DNA of 64,000 bases, taken from contig JADLAC010000026.1 in assembly GCA_020848435.1 (NCBI GenBank), positions 1 through 64,000 on the forward strand. Reading direction: 5' to 3'. This DNA is from Burkholderiales bacterium (GTDB taxonomy: Bacteria; Pseudomonadota; Gammaproteobacteria; Burkholderiales; WYBJ01). Under the pieces are notes generated by a model. The model searched no databases. It was not told the origin of the DNA and saw nothing but the letters and a program-made list of their open reading frames with translations. A program made the position numbers and the translations under genes. Position 1 is the stretch's first letter, and the number at the start of each line of letters is the position of its first letter. Shown one piece after another: positions 59,632 to 64,000 of this stretch.

Positions 59632-61125
59632 CTACCTCATCAATAGCAGCGATGACAGCGGCAGGCTCACGATCCTTGGATCGTCGCTCGCCGGCGCGTC
59701 GTGCTGTGTCACCAGGACGGCGAACGGCGCGTTGTACACCGACTTTTCGATGAAGGCCCTGAGTCCGCGGGTATCGGCATGATCGATACGGCCTTTGTAC
59801 TTGATCTCGATCGGTATGCGCTGCTCGCCGATCGACAGCACGTAGTCCACTTCCGGCTCCGCACCGCGCTCCGGAAAGTGCGCGACATCGAGGCCGATGA
59901 TGGAGCGCAGGAAATAGCCGGCGGCACTTTCCGCGATCCGTCCCGCCAAGTCGGCGAGATGCGGCGAATGCGCCAGAGCAGCGGGATCGAGGGGTACTTG
60001 TTCCTGCAGCCACGCCGCCCTGAGCGCGTGGTCGCAAAGGACGAGCTTGGATGCGCCGCGCTTCTTTTTCAGCCGCAGCTCCAGCGGCTCGATCATCCGC
60101 ACCAGCAGCGCGCCGTCGAGAAAACGCAAGTAGTGCAGGATACGTTGCCACCCGATGTTGGCGTTGAGTGCCCGCCGGATCTCATCGAGGTATAACGCTT
60201 GCGTCGGCGATTGCCCGACGTAGCGGCAGGCGAGCCGGAAGACTTCCTCCAGCAGGTGTTCATCGCGTTTCTTGCCGCGTTCACCCATCCTGAGGTCGTG
60301 TTGAATCGCTCGCCTGACGACGGTCTCGTTCAACTGGTCCGCGATGCGTTCCCAGGGCTCGTCGGGATGCGCATGAACGACGGGATAGGCGCCGCGTTCG
60401 GAGAAGTGGAGGAATGCCTGCTGACGGAACGCGCCATGCTGCTCCCCGTGCGCACGCAGCCCGAGCCAGAATGCCTTGTCCTTGAGCGGTGCGAGCCCGT
60501 TGAGCGGCAGGAACGCATCCGGTTGCCCGCCACCCCGGAACTCGCCGATTTCGCGCAGCAACAGCGGACCCATTTCGAGCGTCGTGATGCGTCCGGCGAG
60601 GCTGTCGCGCCCGGCTTCGATGCGCAACGCCGAGCTACCCGTGACGACCACCCGCACCGGATGCTGATCGACCAGGAGCTTCAACTGCGGCGCCCAGTCG
60701 CGCAGGTTCTGGACTTCGTCGAGGAAGAGCAGGGCCTGCTCGCCGTCGGCCGCGGCGCGCTGAAACGACTTGCCCAGGACTTGATCCATGAACCACCAGG
60801 ACAAGTCCAGCAAGGGCTGCTCCAGGCGGCGCAGCGACGGGACGTCGTCGAACTGGATGCGGAAGATGCGCTGTGCAGCGACACCCTCATCGAGCAGCGC
60901 ATCGATCACCTGGTTGACGAGCGTCGTCTTGCCGATCTGCCGCGGGCCGCGCACGACCGTGACCGGCGCGATGCCCTTGCGAACGCCGTGCAGCACGTGC
61001 GGAAATGCCCAGCGGCGGATCGGCGGGAGCCCGAAGATGCGCTCGCCGCGCCACCACGGGTTGCCTTCTCTCAGGGTGCGCTCAAGCCCGCTGGTGAGCA
61101 GCGTGGCGAGCGGCAATTGCTTCAT
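59632..61125 (-). CDS. AAA ATPase with DUF4143 domain
   Basis: A 497-aa protein. Walker A is VRGPRQIGKTTLV, Walker B ALLFLDEVQN, sensor region VVVTGSSALRIEAGRDSLAG; the DUF4143 C-terminal half includes YVLSIGEQRIPIEIKYKG, which looks like a PD-(D/E)xK-type nuclease-like fold. The function of this widespread, frequently mobile family is unknown. ATG 61125 follows the upstream stop by 1 base; TTG 61134 is in frame. Flanked by restriction-modification remnants. Confidence 0.93.
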   Translation of the reverse strand: MKQLPLATLLTSGLERTLREGNPWWRGERIFGLPPIRRWAFPHVLHGVRKGIAPVTVVRGPRQIGKTTLVNQVIDALLDEGVAAQRIFRIQFDDVPSLRRLEQPLLDLSWWFMDQVLGKSFQRAAADGEQALLFLDEVQNLRDWAPQLKLLVDQHPVRVVVTGSSALRIEAGRDSLAGRITTLEMGPLLLREIGEFRGGGQPDAFLPLNGLAPLKDKAFWLGLRAHGEQHGAFRQQAFLHFSERGAYPVVHAHPDEPWERIADQLNETVVRRAIQHDLRMGERGKKRDEHLLEEVFRLACRYVGQSPTQALYLDEIRRALNANIGWQRILHYLRFLDGALLVRMIEPLELRLKKKRGASKLVLCDHALRAAWLQEQVPLDPAALAHSPHLADLAGRIAESAAGYFLRSIIGLDVAHFPERGAEPEVDYVLSIGEQRIPIEIKYKGRIDHADTRGLRAFIEKSVYNAPFAVLVTQHDAPASDDPRIVSLPLSSLLLMR

Positions 61126-61126
61126 C

Positions 61127-61618
61127 TCAGCCAAGGGGCTTGACCACCATCAGCTCGTTGCCGCGTTCGTCGATCACCTTGACCGCGATGCGCTTGTGCA
61201 CGCCGTCGGCAAAGGGCTCGCTCACGGTGCCGGCGAGATGATCCCACACCGACTCGTCCGGGCTCGCGCCGAGCGCGCGCTTCAGGTTGTCCCAGGCTGC
61301 GGTCTTGGGAAAGAGCACCTGGGTCGCGTAGCAGACCAGCCCGTTGTAATCGGCGTCGCGCATCCAGCACGGGCGGTTGTCCACCTCGACCGATTCGGTC
61401 TTCATCTCGGCGGAGTTGAAGGTGTCGAGCCCGCGTACTTCGACTTCCCATAGGGCCGCGCCGTCCGTGGTCTTCTTCGCCGGATGCACCTCGATATCCG
61501 GCAATCCGGTGATGGCGAAGGTTTCGCTCGAGCGCCGTGCAGACCACGATGCTTGTCCTCCCCGTGCTTGGGCGATGCCGTTTGCGTCGATTATCTTGCG
61601 CGCCCGCACCCGATGCAA
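61127..61618 (-). pseudogene. C-terminal fragment of a type III (COG2189-like) DNA methyltransferase
   Basis: A 163-codon ORF (TTG 61618) whose last approximately 120 residues match the C-terminal tail of adenine-specific Mod methyltransferases: LPDIEV, VEVRGLDTFN, RPCWMRDADYNG, and the end RIAVKVIDERGNELMVVKPL. The DPPY and SAM motifs are absent, as all upstream domains are gone. Upstream DNA belongs to another gene. It is probably a decayed mod gene, although a stand-alone small protein cannot be ruled out. Similarity is from memory and unverified. Confidence 0.55.
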
Positions 61619-61661
61619 ACCTGCGTCACCTACGTCGCGAAGACGCGACCACCCGCGAGGC

Positions 61662-62111
61662 TTACTCGGCTATCGTTTTCAACAGTTCCTCGCACGCCGC
61701 GATGTTGGCGAGATGCGACGCGTGCATCTCCTGCAGCGCGACCCGCACGTCTTCCTCGGCAATTCGCGGCAGCGCATCGCGGATCGCGCGCGCGACCCAG
61801 CCCTGACCGCGATTGAGAAATGCGAGGCGCTGCGCATTGCCCTGCACCGCCAGCGCCTTGGCAACGAAGTCCCCGGTCGCCTTGCTCGGCGGCGCGCCGA
61901 GCCCCCGGATCACGCGCATGAGGATGGAACAGTTCCTGGCTTCGTCGCGCTGCACCTGCTGGAGCTTGAGCCAGACGGCGCTGCGCGGTTCGTGATCGTT
62001 CATGAACACCGCCAGCACCTTGGCGCCCGCGCGCTCGGCTTCGAGCAGCGTATCGAGCAGCTTGACCAGCTCGTCGCGCGACATGGCCGGCGATTGGGTC
62101 GTTTCACTCAT
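61662..62111 (-). CDS. Conserved hypothetical helical protein (DUF6306-like, tentative)
   Basis: A 149-aa protein that appears mostly helical: ELVKLLDTLLEAERAGAKVLA, LKLQQVQRDEARNCSILMRV, LQEMHASHLANIAACEELL. The helix spacing and the E-x-x-x/H pattern (AERAGA, DEARN, HASH) suggest a ferritin-like or DUF6306 four-helix bundle. The ATG at 62111 starts MSETTQSPAM; the longer frame to 62264 lacks features. 43 bp before the mod fragment on the same strand. Confidence 0.75.
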   Translation of the reverse strand: MSETTQSPAMSRDELVKLLDTLLEAERAGAKVLAVFMNDHEPRSAVWLKLQQVQRDEARNCSILMRVIRGLGAPPSKATGDFVAKALAVQGNAQRLAFLNRGQGWVARAIRDALPRIAEEDVRVALQEMHASHLANIAACEELLKTIAE

Positions 62112-62256
62112 GACGATTGTCCTGCACGCCGCGAACGATGCGATGGCGGCGTGCCTTGATTTGATCGATGCGGCGGACTCATAATTCTTTCGGACAGCTT
62201 CAACCTCTATCGACCGATTGTAGCCGCGCGCGCGCACCTCGACAGGAGTCGGATTC

Positions 62257-63642
62257 ATGGCCACTCAACCCACGATTGCCGAGGCGCTGGCGCGATTCGG
62301 CGTCGACTGTCGCTACGAAGCGATTCCGGCGTCGATCCGAGACAAGGCGAAGCTGCACCTGCTCGATTCGGTCGGCGTCGCGGCAGCCTCTGCGGGATTC
62401 GATTTCGCCCGCGCCGCCTACGATGGCCTCGCCCGTTTCGGTGCCGGCGCATATCCCGCCATCGGCCTGCACGGAGGCCTGCCGCTGCGCGACGCGGTCT
62501 GCCTGAATGCGATGCTCGTACACGGCATCGAGTTCGACGACACATCGATCCTGGGCAGGATCCATCCCAGCGCCTTTTGTGCGCCCGTGGCGCTGGGCGC
62601 CGGCGCATTTGCGCGCGCGAGCGGCAAGGATCTGCTCGCGGCTTACGTCCTCGGCGTCGAGTGCGCGATTCGCATCGGCGCTGCGGCCAAGGGCGGTTTT
62701 TCGCCCGCTGGCTTCAACGCGACGGGTGTCGTCGGCGGATTCGGTAGCGTGATAGCCGCCGGGAAGTTGTTGGGGCTCACGGCCGATCAGCTCGCGCTTG
62801 CGCAGGGCATCGTCTACAGCACCACCGCCGGCAACCGCGAATTCGTCGCCAGTGACGCATGGACCAAGCGCTTCGATCCGGGCTGGGCGGCCGCAGGAGG
62901 CTTGACCGCCGCCGGCTTGGCGGGCGCAGGCTACCTCGGGCCGCGCAGTCCCTACGAGGGCCGCTATGGTCTCTACCGGGTCTACCTGGAGCACGAGGTG
63001 ACGGCGCAGGATCTGGCGCTGATCACCGCGGGGCTCGGCGAGCAGTGGCACTTCGGCGCGCTGGCATTGAAGGCGCTGCCGTCGTGCTACTTCAATCATC
63101 CGCTGATCAATTCCACGCTCGCGATCGTCAACCGCTACGATCTCTCGCCGGCGTCGATCCGCAGCATCTGCGTGTATTTGCCGCGCGCCGCGATCGATAC
63201 GGTGTGCGAGCCCAAGGCGGCCAAAGTTGCCCCGACGGATATCGCGGGAGCGCTCTTCAGCGCTTACTACAACGTCGCCAGCGCGTTCGTTCGCCGCCGT
63301 CACACGCTGGACGAGTTGCAGCCCGAGGCGCTGGCCGACGCCGAAGTGCAGGCGCTCGCGCGCAAGGTGACGTATGCGATCGACGCGGAGACGACCTTTC
63401 CCCGCCATTACTCCGGCGCGGTGGAAATCGTGACCATCGACGGGCGCACCTACAGCGATCGCGAGGACGTGAACAAGGGTTCGTCCGAGCGGCCGATGAC
63501 CCAAGGCGAAATCGAAGCCAAGTTCATGGCGAACGCGTGCCGCAGCTTGACCGAGGCGCGCGCGCAAGCGCTCATGGAAGCGCTGCTCACGCTCGACCAG
63601 TGCGCCGACGTCGGCTCGCTGCCGCTCACCGCGGACGCTTAG
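62257..63642 (+). CDS. MmgE/PrpD family protein
   Basis: A 461-aa 2-methylcitrate-dehydratase-like protein. Recognisable: KLHLLDSVGVAAASAGFDFA, NAMLVHGIEFDDTSILGRIH, FNATGVVGGFGSVIAAGKLL, YFNHPLINSTLAI, and the C-terminal KVTYAIDAETTFPRHYSGAV. Family members dehydrate methylcitrate or act on other acids (e.g. itaconate-type or iminodisuccinate routes). No prp genes are adjacent, so the substrate is open. GACAGGAG precedes the ATG. Confidence 0.93.
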   Translation: MATQPTIAEALARFGVDCRYEAIPASIRDKAKLHLLDSVGVAAASAGFDFARAAYDGLARFGAGAYPAIGLHGGLPLRDAVCLNAMLVHGIEFDDTSILGRIHPSAFCAPVALGAGAFARASGKDLLAAYVLGVECAIRIGAAAKGGFSPAGFNATGVVGGFGSVIAAGKLLGLTADQLALAQGIVYSTTAGNREFVASDAWTKRFDPGWAAAGGLTAAGLAGAGYLGPRSPYEGRYGLYRVYLEHEVTAQDLALITAGLGEQWHFGALALKALPSCYFNHPLINSTLAIVNRYDLSPASIRSICVYLPRAAIDTVCEPKAAKVAPTDIAGALFSAYYNVASAFVRRRHTLDELQPEALADAEVQALARKVTYAIDAETTFPRHYSGAVEIVTIDGRTYSDREDVNKGSSERPMTQGEIEAKFMANACRSLTEARAQALMEALLTLDQCADVGSLPLTADA

Positions 63643-63669
63643 CTCTCAGGGTCGTGGGAGCGTTGGGGG

Positions 63670-64000
63670 TCAGGACGCGAGCGAAGGCGCCGGCTGGATC
63701 ATGCTGGCATCGAGCCAGCCTTGCACCACGATGTCGTCGCCGTCGCGCACGATCCGCTCCAGGGTCGCGGCGGCACCGTTTACGGCAGCGGCGCCGACCT
63801 CGGTGTGCGGGGTGCCGAGCGCTTCCACGGCGTTCTTGAGCGTTGCCGCGCGGGCGGCGCGATACTCGAAATCGCCCCCACGCAAGTCGCGTGGCAGATA
63901 GCGCTCGTCTATCACGACCGCGGCGCGGTTTCGCGACTGCTGCACGCCCATGGTCGCCTGCCCGCTCATCTCGATCAGGCAGGCATGGGCCTTTGCGCGC
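63670..64000 (-). CDS. C-terminal part of an unidentified gene running off the window
   Basis: The reading frame stays open from the stop at 63670 to the window edge, so the 99-residue ORF starting at 63969 is only the C-terminus of a longer protein. The visible residues (SRNRAAVVIDERYLPRDL, ATLKNAVEALGTP, DGDDIVVQGWLDAS) contain no motif I can name. It converges on the MmgE/PrpD gene. Confidence 0.6.
   Translation of the reverse strand, partial: RAKAHACLIEMSGQATMGVQQSRNRAAVVIDERYLPRDLRGGDFEYRAARAATLKNAVEALGTPHTEVGAAAVNGAAATLERIVRDGDDIVVQGWLDASMIQPAPSLAS

Noticed and set aside
59452..59646. 64-codon plus-strand ORF in the gap after the Bug gene
   Set aside because: Overlaps the minus-strand ENP-type ORF and has no ribosome-binding site or domain.
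61484..61816. 110-codon plus-strand ORF over the methyltransferase fragment
   Set aside because: Antisense, Arg-rich, spans two minus-strand genes.

Overview
The window looks like chromosomal DNA of a high-GC betaproteobacterium, probably Burkholderiales-related and possibly from an environmental or metagenome-assembled genome. The reasons are the dapA-bamC gene pair, four stand-alone Bug-type (tripartite tricarboxylate transporter, TTT) periplasmic binding proteins, an RND efflux operon, and many small soil-type catabolic genes. Coding density is very high, genes lie on both strands, and no gap between genes exceeds 300 bases. I see no tRNA, rRNA, CRISPR array, intact insertion sequence, prophage or replication origin. 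GTG and TTG starts are common, so several 5' ends are uncertain; the choices are explained per gene.

Layout. 1-211: palindrome-rich non-coding DNA. 212-3372: a conserved hypothetical, an alpha/beta-hydrolase-fold protein whose catalytic serine is a lysine, and a CapA-like protein. 3423-6787 (minus): acylating aldehyde dehydrogenase, AMP-forming acyl-CoA ligase and a GFA-type zinc protein, an operon resembling the sulfoacetate genes sauS/sauT. 6951-10903: homospermidine synthase, MltB-type lytic transglycosylase, enolase-superfamily enzyme. 10948-14583: methyltransferase, dapA, bamC, WalJ/PhnP-like metallohydrolase. 14711-17968: Pro/Ala-rich lipoprotein, RoxA-like ribosomal oxygenase with a coupled hypothetical gene, Bcp peroxiredoxin, SlyD. 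18094-24751: GntR regulator, two different gamma-glutamyltransferases flanking an OsmC protein, and a family-5 solute-binding protein. 24833-30604: RND efflux operon. 30796-32013: GcvT-like protein.

32220-36107 is a protein-quality-control block: three tandem small heat-shock proteins diverge from cbpA-cbpM, which is translationally coupled to an ACMSD-like amidohydrolase. 36168-41686: bicupin, Bug protein and the convergent hydantoinase pair hyuA/hyuB. 41867-50587: pyrophosphatase-like protein, two binding proteins without signal peptides, a tandem MFS pair, ketopantoate-reductase-like, cyclase-family and epimerase genes. 50739-59429: CoA-binding protein, three more Bug proteins, two pseudooxynicotine-hydrolase-like alpha/beta hydrolases, glyoxalase II, amidohydrolase, isochorismatase-family hydrolase. 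59491-61618: a DUF4143 ATPase between short pieces that look like ends of a decayed type III restriction-modification locus. 61662-64000: small helical protein, MmgE/PrpD protein, and the C-terminus of a gene running off the window.

Most of the window is ordinary metabolism and stress physiology. The stretches most worth a second look are the glutamyltransferase/OsmC cluster, the serine-less hydrolase, the ATPase inside restriction-modification debris, the two gene 3' ends duplicated downstream of their own stop codons, and the G-rich or palindromic elements between genes.
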